A model generated the notes under the pieces. The model was not told the origin of the DNA, did no database searches, and saw only the letters and a list, made by a program, of their open reading frames with translations. 64,000 bases of DNA, taken from Frisingicoccus sp009929615 (GTDB taxonomy: Bacteria; Bacillota; Clostridia; Lachnospirales; Lachnospiraceae). Positions 8,124-17,129 of the stretch are shown piece after piece. Where the stretch lies: positions 1-64,000 of the forward strand of contig JAQUXR010000004.1 of assembly GCA_028692275.1 (NCBI GenBank). Direction: 5' to 3'. Position 1 is the stretch's first letter; every line of letters starts with the position of its first letter. Position numbers and translations under genes: made by a program.

Positions 8124-9107
8124 TCAAATACTCATTTCTGACATAGCCTCTCTGGCTGTCTTTACCAGATAGGTCATGGCCTCTTCCGGATACTCGCCCA
8201 CCGCTGTTTCTCCGGTGAGCATAAGGGAAGACGCCCCATCCAGAACGGCGTTATATATATCCGAAACCTCCGCTCTGGTCGGCACCGGATGATGTTCCAT
8301 TGAATCCAGCATCTGAGTGACCACCATAAATGGGATATTGGCATCCCGACACTGTTTTGAAAGCATCTTCTGGACAGCCGGAAGTTTCCACAATGGTATT
8401 GCGTTTCCAAGGTCGCCTCTGGCAATAACAACTTCATCAACTTCGGAAAGAAAATCAGATAAGGCATTGACACCTGCTGTATTTTCTATCTTGGCAAATA
8501 TTTTAATATCCTTCAACTGTTCTTCTTCCAATACCTGTTTCAGGCAAATAATATCCTGTCTGTTCCTCACAAAGGGCAGCATAACGCCTGTAACTCCATA
8601 CTTCCTGGCTAGTTTCAGATTATCACGGTCCTGCTGTGTCAATGTTGGTGAATCTATACCTGCACCTTCAACAGCAATACTCTTTCTTGATTTTAGAATA
8701 CCCCCTCGGATAACTCTGCCAATAATCTGCCGTCCGTTACATTCCCGAACCTCTACTTCCAGTTTCCCATCATCCAGCAGTAACTTCATGCCTTTTCTTC
8801 CCTGTTCCAATAGAATCTGCGGAACCGGAATGCCCCTGGCACCGAAAATGACATCACTTTCTGATTTCAACTGACGGTTACCGGCCATTGTCCCGACACG
8901 CAGTTCCGGTCCCTGTAAATCCAAGAGAATTTTTGTTTTTATTCCAAGTGCACCGGCCGCAGATACTGCAAGATAAATCCAATTCGCATGTTCTTCCAGC
9001 ATACCATGAGACAGATTAAGACGGACTCCTGTCATTCCTGTCTCATACATCTTCGAAAGAACAGAATACCGGCAGCAGGATGGTCCTAATGTTCCATAAA
9101 ACTCCAT
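8124..9107 (-). CDS. Short pyruvate kinase lacking the C-terminal domain
   Basis: 327 aa, against about 470-585 for normal pyruvate kinases. It keeps the catalytic A and small B domains: GTLGPSC, GVRLNLSHG, LLDLQGPELRVGT, KIFAKIEN (catalytic Lys), VIARGDLGN and VVTQMLDSMEHHPVPTRAE, then stops right after GETAVGEYPEEAM, so the whole C-terminal allosteric/tetramer domain is missing. In the DTKGPEIR loop the Lys is Gln (LQGPELR). The ATG at 9107 has GGGGGTG at seven bases. It is intact as an ORF and followed at 14 bases by the GH2 gene, so it is probably translated. Activity is uncertain. Confidence 0.82.
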   Translation of the reverse strand: MEFYGTLGPSCCRYSVLSKMYETGMTGVRLNLSHGMLEEHANWIYLAVSAAGALGIKTKILLDLQGPELRVGTMAGNRQLKSESDVIFGARGIPVPQILLEQGRKGMKLLLDDGKLEVEVRECNGRQIIGRVIRGGILKSRKSIAVEGAGIDSPTLTQQDRDNLKLARKYGVTGVMLPFVRNRQDIICLKQVLEEEQLKDIKIFAKIENTAGVNALSDFLSEVDEVVIARGDLGNAIPLWKLPAVQKMLSKQCRDANIPFMVVTQMLDSMEHHPVPTRAEVSDIYNAVLDGASSLMLTGETAVGEYPEEAMTYLVKTAREAMSEMSI

Positions 9108-9132
9108 GTTTTCACCCCCGAAAATAATCGGA

Positions 9133-9984
9133 CTACTTCTCCAGATAATCAATCAAAGCATTTTTCTGTTTCATCATCTGAATGTATCCGTGTCTGTAAA
9201 ATTCCATAAGCCGTTCTCTGTTACGTTCTGCACGGGATATTGGTTTGATTTCCGGTCGGATAACAAAGATTTTCCCTTCTTCTTCCAATCGCTCTACCAT
9301 ATCCATCTGCCTGTTATAAAGGTCATAACGCATTGTAAGCACCTCAACCAGTTCCGGATAATCTTTAAAATATCTCCGCCATACCCTGTCCATTCTCGGT
9401 GAAGGCTCTTTTCGATAACCTTTATTCCGGGTCAGTACAACAAATACCTTTTCATAGCCCATATCCAATGTTCTCTCTAACGGAATAGAGTCAGACACAC
9501 CGCCATCTACATAGAAATTCCCATCGAGTTCCACACTTGGTGTCACCAGGGGCATACTTGATGAGGCACGACACATCTGCATCAACCGTGCCCGGTCACT
9601 CGTTTCTGTAAAATATTCTGCTTTTCCGTTCGCTACATTCGTTGCAACAATTTCACAAAGAGTCCCGGATGCAAAGTACGTATCAAAATCAAATGGATAC
9701 ACTCCATTCGGGTATTTATCAAAAATAATATCCATATCAAAAATACTATGTTTTTTCAAGATAGCATTGACTGTCATATAGTCATTTTCCTTTTCAGGCA
9801 TAAAACAATGACGGGTCCGGTCAAACTGTTTTGAAACAAAATCCACTGCATTACAGCTTCCCGCGGAAACGCCTACAACATAAGAGAAATCCACTTCTTT
9901 TTCCAAAAGAAAATCCAAAACACCAGCTGTAAATATGCCTCTGGTTGAACCACCTTCGAGAACTAATCCTGCCTTATATAACAT
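9133..9984 (-). CDS. Patatin-like phospholipase family protein
   Basis: 283 aa cytoplasmic lipid acyl hydrolase of the YjjU/patatin type. The oxyanion motif GGSTRG sits at about residue 11, the nucleophile elbow GVSAGS at about 39 (Ser), and the catalytic Asp in VDGGVSDSIP near 160, so the Ser-Asp dyad is complete. The family hydrolyses ester bonds of phospholipids or related acyl esters; the substrate is unknown. GAGGTG precedes ATG 9984. It is the first gene of a run with the short pyruvate kinase (25-base gap) and the GH2 gene. Confidence 0.9.
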   Translation of the reverse strand: MLYKAGLVLEGGSTRGIFTAGVLDFLLEKEVDFSYVVGVSAGSCNAVDFVSKQFDRTRHCFMPEKENDYMTVNAILKKHSIFDMDIIFDKYPNGVYPFDFDTYFASGTLCEIVATNVANGKAEYFTETSDRARLMQMCRASSSMPLVTPSVELDGNFYVDGGVSDSIPLERTLDMGYEKVFVVLTRNKGYRKEPSPRMDRVWRRYFKDYPELVEVLTMRYDLYNRQMDMVERLEEEGKIFVIRPEIKPISRAERNRERLMEFYRHGYIQMMKQKNALIDYLEK

Positions 9985-10011
9985 CTTCTCACCTCTTAAA
10001 AGTTTTAAAGA

Positions 10012-10037
10012 AAACCCCGCAATTTATTGCGGGGTTT
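10012..10037 (-). terminator. Terminator of efp
   Basis: AAACCCCGCAA and TTGCGGGGTTT form a perfect hairpin; TTTTCTTT follows on the minus strand. Confidence 0.88.
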
Positions 10038-10061
10038 CAATATCGTTATCTGTTCACTCTA

Positions 10062-10619
10062 TTATGCACGAGATAAGTAATCACCTGTACGTGTATCAAT
10101 CTTAATAACATCATCAATCTCAACAAATAATGGTACATAAACTGTTGCTCCAGTTTCTACCACTGCTGGCTTTGTAGCACCTGTTGATGTATCACCTTTA
10201 AATCCTGGTTCAGTTTCAGTAATCTTAAGTTCAACAAATAATGGTGGTTCAATAGCGAACACTTCGTTATTATGAGAAAGAATCTTAACCATCTCTTCTT
10301 CTTTAACAAATTTCAGTGTATCTCCAACCTGGTCTTCGCCTAAAGCAATCTGCTCAAAGGTTTCTGTATCCATGAAATGGAATAAATCGCCATCACTGTA
10401 AAGATACTGCATTTCTTTTCTTTCAATATGTGCCTGTGGGCATTTTTCTGTAGGACGGAAAGTCTTTTCAACAACACCGCCATTTTTAATATTTTTTAAT
10501 TTCGTACGAACAAAAGCTGCACCTTTTCCCGGTTTTACATGCTGAAACTCGATAACCTGAAAAACATTTCCTTCATATTCAATGGTCAAGCCATTTCTAA
10601 AATCACCTGCTGATACCAT
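10062..10619 (-). CDS. efp: Elongation factor P
   Basis: 185 aa, the usual EF-P length with its three beta-barrel domains. MVSAGDFRNGLTIEYEGNVF, then the domain I tip loop FQHVKPGKGAAFVRTKLKN carrying the Lys at the modified position (KPGKGAA), and the C-terminal signature GDTSTGATKPAVVETGATV. EF-P helps ribosomes through polyproline stretches. It has its own promoter and terminator, so it is monocistronic. Confidence 0.98.
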   Translation of the reverse strand: MVSAGDFRNGLTIEYEGNVFQVIEFQHVKPGKGAAFVRTKLKNIKNGGVVEKTFRPTEKCPQAHIERKEMQYLYSDGDLFHFMDTETFEQIALGEDQVGDTLKFVKEEEMVKILSHNNEVFAIEPPLFVELKITETEPGFKGDTSTGATKPAVVETGATVYVPLFVEIDDVIKIDTRTGDYLSRA

Positions 10620-10662
10620 GATTTGAATCCTCCTTAAATAAATTGCATAAATAACTTATTCT

Positions 10663-10691
10663 AGTATAAATAAATTCCTGCGATTTTTCAA
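10663..10691 (-). promoter_or_regulatory. Sigma-A promoter of efp
   Basis: On the minus strand TTTCAA-complement (TTGAAA, 10686-10691), 17-base spacer, TATACT (10663-10668). The -35 overlaps the last codons of the yqeG gene. Confidence 0.65.
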
Positions 10692-11200
10692 CTGTTTTTT
10701 TCCTTTGCCCGTTTCTTTTTGTAAAAATATAAAACAATTTTCTCTATTTTTCGTTTAAGAACAATCTGAATCTCTTCTTTTGGATGAATTGGCTGAACAA
10801 GAATACTGTAAATTCCAGCAAGTCTTGCTCCCAGAATATCTGTAAAAAGCTGATCTCCAATAAAAAGACACTTTTCCGTTGGCACATCCATAAGAACCGC
10901 CGCCTTAAGATAATTCTCTGTGCTTGGTTTATGGGCATTGCAGATCGTGTAAGCATGAATATTTTTATTAAACAGCTCCACTCTCTCACTCTTGTTATTG
11001 GAAATCAAAGCGTATTGAAAACCTATTTCTGACAACCTTTTAAAAAGGGACTCTGCTCTTTCGTCTGCAGGTGCACCATGAGGAACCAGTGTGTTATCAA
11101 TATCAAAAATAATCCCTCTATACCCTTTTTTATATAACTTTTCAAAAGGTATTTTATAGGTGGATGCCACCCAGGCATCCGGATAAAGTTTTTCAAACAT
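10688..11200 (-). CDS. YqeG family HAD IIIA-type phosphatase
   Basis: 170 aa HAD phosphatase. Motif I FDIDNTLVPHG (about 31-41) has the nucleophile and acid/base Asp; motif II is the Ser of ALISNNK; a Lys lies in AHKPS; motif III is GDQLFTDILGA. It matches the YqeG/YmgB-like family, close to PGP phosphatase GEP4, whose bacterial members are proposed to act on phosphatidylglycerophosphate or small phosphates. AGGAGG precedes the ATG. It starts 17 bases after the exonuclease III gene, suggesting a common transcript. Confidence 0.93.
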   Translation of the reverse strand: MFEKLYPDAWVASTYKIPFEKLYKKGYRGIIFDIDNTLVPHGAPADERAESLFKRLSEIGFQYALISNNKSERVELFNKNIHAYTICNAHKPSTENYLKAAVLMDVPTEKCLFIGDQLFTDILGARLAGIYSILVQPIHPKEEIQIVLKRKIEKIVLYFYKKKRAKEKNS

Positions 11201-11217
11201 CCAACGTTCCTCCTATA

Positions 11218-11973
11218 CTAAACTTCCAGTTCCAATTCCACAGGACAATGGTCGGAACCAAATACTTCCTGATGAATGGATGCACTTTTTAACTGTTTTT
11301 CCAAGGATTTTGATGTGATAAAGTAGTCAATACGCCATCCCGCATTATTCTTTCTCGCATTAAAACGATAAGACCACCAGGAATACTCGCCCACCTTATC
11401 CGGGTAAAAATATCGGAAAGTATCAATAAAACCTGCATTCAAAAGTTCTGTCATTTTTCCTCGCTCTTCATCAGAGAAGCCTGCATTTTTACGGTTCGTT
11501 TTTGGATTCTTTAAATCAATCTCCTCATGGGCAACATTCATATCACCACATGCCACTACAGGTTTCGATTTCTCCAGTTCTTTCAAATGGGCTCTGAAAG
11601 CATCTTCCCAGACCATTCGATATGGAAGACGTGCCAGACCATCCTTTGAATTCGGTGTATACACATTCACGAGGAAAAAGGTATCATATTCCAAAGTAAT
11701 AACCCGGCCTTCTGTATCATGTTCCGGAATTCCCAGACCGTAAGTCACATTTATCGGCTTTACCCGTGTAAATACAGCCGTCCCTGAATAGCCCTTTTTC
11801 TCAGCATAATTCCAGTACTGCTCATACCCCGGCAAGTCCAGTTCAATCTGTCCTGCCTGTAATTTTGTTTCCTGAAGACAGAAAACATCGCTGTCCAGTT
11901 CCTTAAATATATCCAAAAAGCCTTTGCCAACAACGGCACGAAGACCATTTACATTCCAAGATATCAGTCTCAT
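11218..11973 (-). CDS. xth: Exodeoxyribonuclease III
   Basis: 251 aa AP endonuclease/3'-5' exonuclease of the ExoIII/ExoA family, for base excision repair. Motifs: RLISWNVNGLRA, CLQETKL (metal Glu), YSGTAVFTR, NVYTPNSKDG, CGDMNVAHEEIDL, and the final GSDHCPVELEL with the catalytic His. ATG 11973 is chosen because AAGGAG lies at six bases and the family begins MRLISWN; longer in-frame starts lack a site. It sits between the DUF523 and yqeG genes in one minus-strand run. Confidence 0.96.
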   Translation of the reverse strand: MRLISWNVNGLRAVVGKGFLDIFKELDSDVFCLQETKLQAGQIELDLPGYEQYWNYAEKKGYSGTAVFTRVKPINVTYGLGIPEHDTEGRVITLEYDTFFLVNVYTPNSKDGLARLPYRMVWEDAFRAHLKELEKSKPVVACGDMNVAHEEIDLKNPKTNRKNAGFSDEERGKMTELLNAGFIDTFRYFYPDKVGEYSWWSYRFNARKNNAGWRIDYFITSKSLEKQLKSASIHQEVFGSDHCPVELELEV

Positions 11974-11993
11974 ATAATTCTCCTTTTTTCTCA

Positions 11994-12437
11994 TTATAGA
12001 TGATTCTTTCCCTCGATGCAAGGAACATCCTCTGCATCCATCATGGAAACCCCCGCATCTGCCAAAGCCTTCGCAAATATGCCCATACCCGGTATAAGGG
12101 TTTTGGTAAAGGTTCCATCATAAATCTGTTTAACACCACAGGACGGACTTCGTGATTGGAGAACAGCTAAATCAGCCGATTCTTTTCTCACAATTTCCAT
12201 GGCCTTTTCTACTCCACATCGGAAATCAGCATCGAAATTCTGGCCATCTTCACTTCGAATAACCCCTTTAACCATCTCAACACTTTTCCGGGGTGCGCCA
12301 AGACCTGATAACATTTCCGGACATATCTCTATAACATCTTTGCCCTTTAAAAATTCAAGAACCTTTTCATTTCTATTATTGCCGCCATTATATTTGCAAT
12401 TGCGCCCTGTTAAGCAGGCACTTACCAGTACCTTCAT
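11994..12437 (-). CDS. DUF523 domain-containing protein
   Basis: 147 aa. The N-terminal MKVLVSACLTGRNCKYNGGNN and CPEMLSGLGAPR and the C-terminal VLQSRSPSCGVKQIYDGTFT mark the DUF523 family, with conserved Cys residues in ACLTGRNC and SPSCG that could bind a metal or be redox active. The function is unknown. ATG 12437 (GGGAG at eight bases) is preferred to the upstream GTG and overlaps the stop of the aminotransferase gene by four bases. Confidence 0.85.
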   Translation of the reverse strand: MKVLVSACLTGRNCKYNGGNNRNEKVLEFLKGKDVIEICPEMLSGLGAPRKSVEMVKGVIRSEDGQNFDADFRCGVEKAMEIVRKESADLAVLQSRSPSCGVKQIYDGTFTKTLIPGMGIFAKALADAGVSMMDAEDVPCIEGKNHL

Positions 12438-13438
12438 CGCATCCACTCCCTAATCGCCTCGAGCAGTTTATCATTCTCTGAATGCCTGTTAATTCCAATC
12501 CGGTAAAAATGCTCATCCAAATTCTCATAATCACCACAGCCGCGAATCATAATTCCTGATTTTTCTAAATAGTTCCCCAGTTCTTCCCTATCCTGACGGG
12601 TGTTCTGAAAGAGCAGAAAATTAGCCTGCCCGGGAATCACACGAAATCCCATAGATGTCAATTTCCTGTTCAGCCACTCCCGTTCTTCGGAGATATAATC
12701 CACAACCTTCGCAACATAATCCTTAGACTTCAGCGCTTCCAAACCTGCTGCCTCTGCCACACAATTGACATTCCAGTCACAGCCAAAGTGGTCTACTCTG
12801 TCCGCCAGGCCTTCTTCACCACACATAAGGTATCCCAGACGCAGTCCCGCAATACCAAACATCTTGGTAAAGGATTTAATAATCACAAGTTCTTTATGAT
12901 TCCTAAGTCTATCCGTAACTGACCATTTATCGCCATCTTTGATAAATTCCAGAAAACATTCATCTACTACAAGACGGGCATTCATATTCTCACAGCATTC
13001 CAAAACTTTTTCTACAAATGCCTTTGACATCAAAAGTCCTGTTGGATTATTGGGATTACATAGAAAAACCATATCTGTATCCGGATGAATCTGCTCCAGA
13101 ATATTCTCTTTTACCTGAAAATCATCATGATTGATTCGATAATAATCAATATCCGCCTCAACACACTTTAGTGCTGCCTCATATTCCCCAAAGGTCGGTG
13201 CAAGAACCAGTGCATGTTGTGGGCGAAGTGCGAAAACAAGACGAAATATAACATCGGTTGCACCGTTTCCCACACATATTTGAGATTCATCCAAATGATG
13301 TTCTCCTGCCAGTGCCTTTTTGAGACGCTCTTTGCTATAGTCAGGGTAGCATCCTGCCATATCCAGACTGTCCCGCATCGCTTTTTGTATATTCTCCGGA
13401 ATTCCCAAGGGTGTAACGTTTACTGAAAAATCTATCAT
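12434..13438 (-). CDS. PLP-dependent class I/II aminotransferase, CobD/HisC-like
   Basis: 334 aa fold-type I aminotransferase. DFSVNVTPLGIPENIQ and YPDYSKERLKKALA are typical of the CobD (threonine-phosphate decarboxylase) and HisC branch; GNGATDVIFRL, the CNPNNPTGLL loop, VVDECFLEF and the PLP Lys in KSFTKMFGIAGLRLGYL complete it. CobD makes the aminopropanol-phosphate arm of cobalamin; HisC makes histidinol phosphate. The DFSxNxxPLG start favours CobD, but the neighbours are shikimate genes, so an aromatic or histidinol-phosphate aminotransferase remains possible. It begins four bases after aroD. Confidence 0.8.
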   Translation of the reverse strand: MIDFSVNVTPLGIPENIQKAMRDSLDMAGCYPDYSKERLKKALAGEHHLDESQICVGNGATDVIFRLVFALRPQHALVLAPTFGEYEAALKCVEADIDYYRINHDDFQVKENILEQIHPDTDMVFLCNPNNPTGLLMSKAFVEKVLECCENMNARLVVDECFLEFIKDGDKWSVTDRLRNHKELVIIKSFTKMFGIAGLRLGYLMCGEEGLADRVDHFGCDWNVNCVAEAAGLEALKSKDYVAKVVDYISEEREWLNRKLTSMGFRVIPGQANFLLFQNTRQDREELGNYLEKSGIMIRGCGDYENLDEHFYRIGINRHSENDKLLEAIREWMR

Positions 13439-13441
13439 ATC

Positions 13442-14206
13442 TCACTCCATATTTTCATGAATCGCATCCAATACCAGTTTCAATTGTTTTGCAGGCATCT
13501 GACCCGGGGCAGAAACTTTCTCCCCGGCTCCGAAGGTCATAGCCGAACCAAAGGTTTCTCCTGACAAACGGCTGATTAACCCTAAAGGCCCCATGGACAT
13601 TGTCACCAGTGGCTTTTCCGTATAAAGTCTTTCCATCTCTTCGGTTGCCCCAAGAAGTTCCAAAACATCCGATTTCTTTTTTGGCATCACTGCAATTTTC
13701 AAAATATCTGCATCCATCTCATCCATCAAAATCAAACGACGTATAATCTCATCCTTATCCGGCGTTTTAATAAAATCATGATTCGATGCAATAACCGTTT
13801 TTTCGTATCTATGAGCCACATCAATAATACTTTTTTTAACCTTCTTATCCATAAAGAGTTCCACATCCACTGCATCTGCATATCCGGATTCACAGGCTGC
13901 CAAATTCATAGCAAAATACTGTTCCGGACGTACCGCCTTCTCGCCCCCCTCCTGAATCGAGCGAAAAGTAAACAGAATCGGTTTTTCTCCCAAAATACCT
14001 CGTAAAGCTTCTAATATCTTTTGCAGGCTGGCCACATCAAAAATATCATCATACCAGTCTGCCCGCCATTCAACAACATCTGCCGGAAGTTCATGAATCT
14101 TTTCCGCCTCACCTAAAATCTCTTCTTGGTTTTTTCCACAAATCGGAACACATATCTTTGGCCGGCCTTCGCCAATGATTAAATCTCTAATATATATTTT
14201 ATTCAT
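13442..14206 (-). CDS. aroD: 3-dehydroquinate dehydratase, type I
   Basis: 254 aa, full-length type I enzyme of the shikimate pathway (3-dehydroquinate to 3-dehydroshikimate by a Schiff base). GRPKICVPICGKNQEEIL, VVEWRADWYD, the His in SNHDFIKTP (about 144), the Schiff base Lys in DILKIAVMPK (about 170), and TMSMGPLGLISRLSGETFGSA are all present. It is divergent from aroE with a 93-base gap and leads the aroD-aminotransferase-DUF523-xth-yqeG run. Confidence 0.97.
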   Translation of the reverse strand: MNKIYIRDLIIGEGRPKICVPICGKNQEEILGEAEKIHELPADVVEWRADWYDDIFDVASLQKILEALRGILGEKPILFTFRSIQEGGEKAVRPEQYFAMNLAACESGYADAVDVELFMDKKVKKSIIDVAHRYEKTVIASNHDFIKTPDKDEIIRRLILMDEMDADILKIAVMPKKKSDVLELLGATEEMERLYTEKPLVTMSMGPLGLISRLSGETFGSAMTFGAGEKVSAPGQMPAKQLKLVLDAIHENME

Positions 14207-14227
14207 AAACGACCTCTTTCCTTTAAA

Positions 14228-14256
14228 TTGACATTCAACTGTTTTTATTTTAATAT
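14228..14256 (+). promoter_or_regulatory. Sigma-A promoter of aroE
   Basis: TTGACA (14228-14233), 17-base spacer, TAATAT (14251-14256), about 44 bases before ATG 14300. Confidence 0.75.
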
Positions 14257-14299
14257 TAATTCAATGCAATGGCAAGCTTTTAGATAAAGGAGAACAATT

Positions 14300-15169
14300 A
14301 TGGAATCAAGAATTACCGGACATACCGTCCTTACCGGACTTTTAGGAAGCCCTGTCGCTCACAGCATTTCCCCTATGATGCACAATGAATCTTTCCGCCA
14401 GCTTGGCTTAGACTATGCCTACCTGGCTTTTAATGTCGGAACTGATAATTTAAAAACAGCCGTTGATGGTTTAAAAGCCCTAGGTGTCCGTGGTTTCAAT
14501 ATCACCATGCCGGATAAAAATCTTATGGCCGAATACTGCGACCATCTTTCCCCAGCATCCGAAATCATCGGTGCTGTCAATACCGTTGTCAACGACAATG
14601 GCATTCTTACCGGTCACACAACCGATGGCATCGGCTACATGCAGGCAGCCAAAGATGCCGGTTTTGACCTTCCCGGAAAAACAATGACGCTTCTCGGCGG
14701 CGGCGGTGCTGCCACAGCCATCTGTGTTCAGGCGGCTTTAGATGGCTTAAAAGAAATTCATGTTTTTAATATGAAAGACCAGTTCTTTCCACGACTTCAG
14801 GCCCTCGTAGACCGTATTAATGAGCGGACCGACTGTAAAGTCACTCTGGATGATTTGGCCGATGAAACTGCTCTAAAGAAATCTATAGAGGCCAGCCATA
14901 TTTTAACGAACGGAACCTCTGTCGGCATGAGTCCGAACGTTGATGGATGCCTTATCCAGGACATGTCCGTCTTCCGCCCAGACTTAATTGTTTCGGATGT
15001 TATCTATAACCCGGAAGAAACAAAGCTTCTCCGACTGGCTAAAGAACATGGCTGCCAGACTTTCAACGGTCTTTATATGCTCATGTACCAGGGTGCTGCC
15101 TCTTTTACCCTTTGGACGGGCAAAGAGATGCCCGTAGATATTATTAAAGAAAAATACTTCACCCGATAA
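14300..15169 (+). CDS. aroE: Shikimate dehydrogenase family protein
   Basis: 289 aa NAD(P)-dependent reductase of 3-dehydroshikimate. SPVAHSISPMMHN (substrate loop), GFNITMPDKN (catalytic Lys; the common PxK is PDK here), NTVV, TTDGIGY (Asp), the dinucleotide loop LLGGGGAATAI, and the C-terminal QGAASFTLWTG. The length and loops resemble the quinate/shikimate dehydrogenase YdiB branch, so quinate use cannot be excluded. It is monocistronic, with its own promoter and a terminator. Confidence 0.93.
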   Translation: MESRITGHTVLTGLLGSPVAHSISPMMHNESFRQLGLDYAYLAFNVGTDNLKTAVDGLKALGVRGFNITMPDKNLMAEYCDHLSPASEIIGAVNTVVNDNGILTGHTTDGIGYMQAAKDAGFDLPGKTMTLLGGGGAATAICVQAALDGLKEIHVFNMKDQFFPRLQALVDRINERTDCKVTLDDLADETALKKSIEASHILTNGTSVGMSPNVDGCLIQDMSVFRPDLIVSDVIYNPEETKLLRLAKEHGCQTFNGLYMLMYQGAASFTLWTGKEMPVDIIKEKYFTR

Positions 15170-15181
15170 TTCCAGAAAATG

Positions 15182-15235
15182 AAAAAAGCTGATACTTTGG
15201 AGTCCCTTTGTGACTCTTCCGTATCAGCTTTTTTA
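15182..15235. terminator. Bidirectional terminator between aroE and aroK
   Basis: AAAAAAGCTGATAC and GTATCAGCTTTTTT pair as long arms around an inner loop; A and T runs lie on both sides, serving both convergent genes. Confidence 0.88.
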
Positions 15236-15239
15236 TCTT

Positions 15240-15752
15240 TTACTTTTCCATCTTTCTTACGATCTCATCACAGATATCCTCCGGCCTACGCTTATCCGTC
15301 GCCACGGAAAAATCCGATGCCGCCTTATACTTAGGACTTCTCTTTTCTAACAAGTCTCCGATAAAACCCGTATTCTTATTTCCACGAAGCAGCGGGCGGC
15401 TGTCATCATTCTTCACCCGCTCCAATATGGTTTCCGGTTCAGCCGTAAGCCACACCACTGTTCCGGCCTCTTTCATAATAGCCGCATTGGTATCTCTCAG
15501 TGCCATGCCGCCGCCACAGGAAACAATCAAATTATGCTCCAATTTAAGATTCCTTAAAAGTTCTGTTTCCATATTTCTAAAGGCATCTTCCCCCTTCCGG
15601 GCAAAAATATCGGAAATGCTCATACCTTCCTGTTCTTCAATCATCTTGTCCGTATCCACTTCTTTCATTCCCAGCTTTGATTTTAAACAAGTGGAAACTG
15701 TGGACTTTCCGGTGCCCATAAATCCGATGAGCAATATATTATCTTTTTGCAT
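15240..15752 (-). CDS. aroK: Shikimate kinase
   Basis: 170 aa P-loop kinase, the usual size, phosphorylating shikimate at the 3-hydroxyl. LIGFMGTGKSTVS (Walker A), DTDKMIEEQEG (shikimate-binding Asp), FRNMETELL (Arg/Glu), VSCGGGMALR (GGG substrate loop), and RPLLRG in the lid. It converges on aroE and shares its terminator; the promoter is upstream of 15752 and not distinct. Confidence 0.96.
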   Translation of the reverse strand: MQKDNILLIGFMGTGKSTVSTCLKSKLGMKEVDTDKMIEEQEGMSISDIFARKGEDAFRNMETELLRNLKLEHNLIVSCGGGMALRDTNAAIMKEAGTVVWLTAEPETILERVKNDDSRPLLRGNKNTGFIGDLLEKRSPKYKAASDFSVATDKRRPEDICDEIVRKMEK

Positions 15753-15848
15753 ATTTGCCGCCCTCGCACAATCTTTTCATCATTTGTCCCCTATTATAAC
15801 ATAAGACCGGCAAAATGCCAGTCCCATGTTTCTATCCAAGATTGAATT

Positions 15849-16994
15849 TTATTTACCATCAATAACCGCTCTGGAGATAACCATCTTCTGTACTTCGGAA
15901 GTTCCTTCATACAATGGAATAATTCGAGCGTCACGATACATTCTCTCAATAGCATAATCCTTCATATAACCATAACCGCCGTGAATCTGCAGAGATTTGT
16001 GTGTGACATAAACAGCATTTTCGGAAGCATAATATTTAGCCATTGCTGCAAGCTTACCGATATTTTCTCCGTGCTGACGAAGGTCAGCTGCATTTAAAGT
16101 CAGCATTTTGGCTGCCTCTGTACGAGTTGCCATATCAGCCAGATACCACTGAAGGCCCTGATTAGCACTGATTGGTTTACCAAACTGTACACGATGTTTT
16201 GCATAATCTACAGCTGCTGCCAATGCACCTTCCGCAACGCCGACACCCTGGGAGGCCATACCGATACGACCGCCATCGAGACCAGCCATGGCAATCATAA
16301 ATCCTTTACCTTCTTTGCCAAGGAGCTGGGTTTTAGGAACACGGCAGTCATCAAAAATCAATTCAGAAACAGGTGCCGCACGAAGTCCCATCTTATCTTC
16401 AACTTTTCCAATCGTAAATCCTTTTGTTTCACGGTCTACAATAATTGCAGACATGCCCTTTGTCTTCTTCTCCGGATCCGTAAGTGCAATCAGAATAACA
16501 TAATCACCTTCATCTTCACCCATATTACTAATGAAGCATTTAGAACCATTAATAACATATTCATCACCATCAGCCACCGCCTTTGTACGGGCTGCTGCTG
16601 CATCCGAACCCGCATTTGGCTCTGTCAATGCAAATGCGCCGACTGCGCCATTACATGCCATCGTCAGATATTTCTTTTTCTGTTCTTCTGTACCATTTTT
16701 TAAAATAATATCATTTGATAATGTATGTACAGCAATTAACTCAGCTGCACTGGCATCCACTTTAGCAATTTCCATAATAACCAAAGCTTTTGTCACTTCA
16801 TCAATACCAGCTCCGCCATACTCTGCCGGCACATTCATTCCTAAAAAACCAACATCTGCAATCTTCTGTACAAGTCCTGGTGCAAAATGAGAATTCTTAT
16901 CCATCTCATCTGCAACGGGTGCCAATTCCTTCTCTGCAAATGTTTTTGCCAACTGGATAATCATTTCCTGTTCTTTGTTTAAAATAAAGCTCAT
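15849..16994 (-). CDS. Acyl-CoA dehydrogenase (isolated copy)
   Basis: 381 aa, full length for short-chain acyl-CoA dehydrogenases, which oxidise (or, with Etf, form) a saturated acyl-CoA using FAD. FALTEPNAGSDAAA, CFISNMGED, DKMGLRAAPVSEL, LQWYLADMATR, IHGGYGYMKDYAIERMYRDARI and the catalytic Glu in LYEGTSEVQ are present. It is one of three paralogues in the window but lies 20 kb from the Etf genes. A -24/-12 promoter lies 54 bases upstream, with a sigma-54 activator gene just beyond, so expression is probably sigma-54 dependent. The chain-length preference is unknown. Confidence 0.95.
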   Translation of the reverse strand: MSFILNKEQEMIIQLAKTFAEKELAPVADEMDKNSHFAPGLVQKIADVGFLGMNVPAEYGGAGIDEVTKALVIMEIAKVDASAAELIAVHTLSNDIILKNGTEEQKKKYLTMACNGAVGAFALTEPNAGSDAAAARTKAVADGDEYVINGSKCFISNMGEDEGDYVILIALTDPEKKTKGMSAIIVDRETKGFTIGKVEDKMGLRAAPVSELIFDDCRVPKTQLLGKEGKGFMIAMAGLDGGRIGMASQGVGVAEGALAAAVDYAKHRVQFGKPISANQGLQWYLADMATRTEAAKMLTLNAADLRQHGENIGKLAAMAKYYASENAVYVTHKSLQIHGGYGYMKDYAIERMYRDARIIPLYEGTSEVQKMVISRAVIDGK

Positions 16995-17047
16995 GAACCT
17001 TACCTCCTATAGTAGAAATATCCTTTTTAGTATTCATTTAGTATAAG

Positions 17048-17063
17048 AGCATTTTCCATGCCA
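17048..17063 (-). promoter_or_regulatory. Sigma-54 (-24/-12) promoter of the isolated acyl-CoA dehydrogenase
   Basis: On the minus strand TGGCATGGAAAATGCT: GG and GC separated by exactly ten bases, preceded by AAAAGT. Predicted start of transcription near 17036. The same extended -24 block occurs at two other sites in the window, and nearly so at a fourth. Confidence 0.78.
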
Positions 17064-17129
17064 ACTTTTCGTTTGCCCAAAAGTTCTTGTTTTAAGCCTT
17101 TTTTTCGACAAATTTATAACAATAAAAAA

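Noticed and set aside
15427..15804. Plus-strand open frame opposite aroK
   Set aside because: Shadow of a well-supported shikimate kinase gene; the same applies to many plus-strand frames opposite the minus-strand genes.
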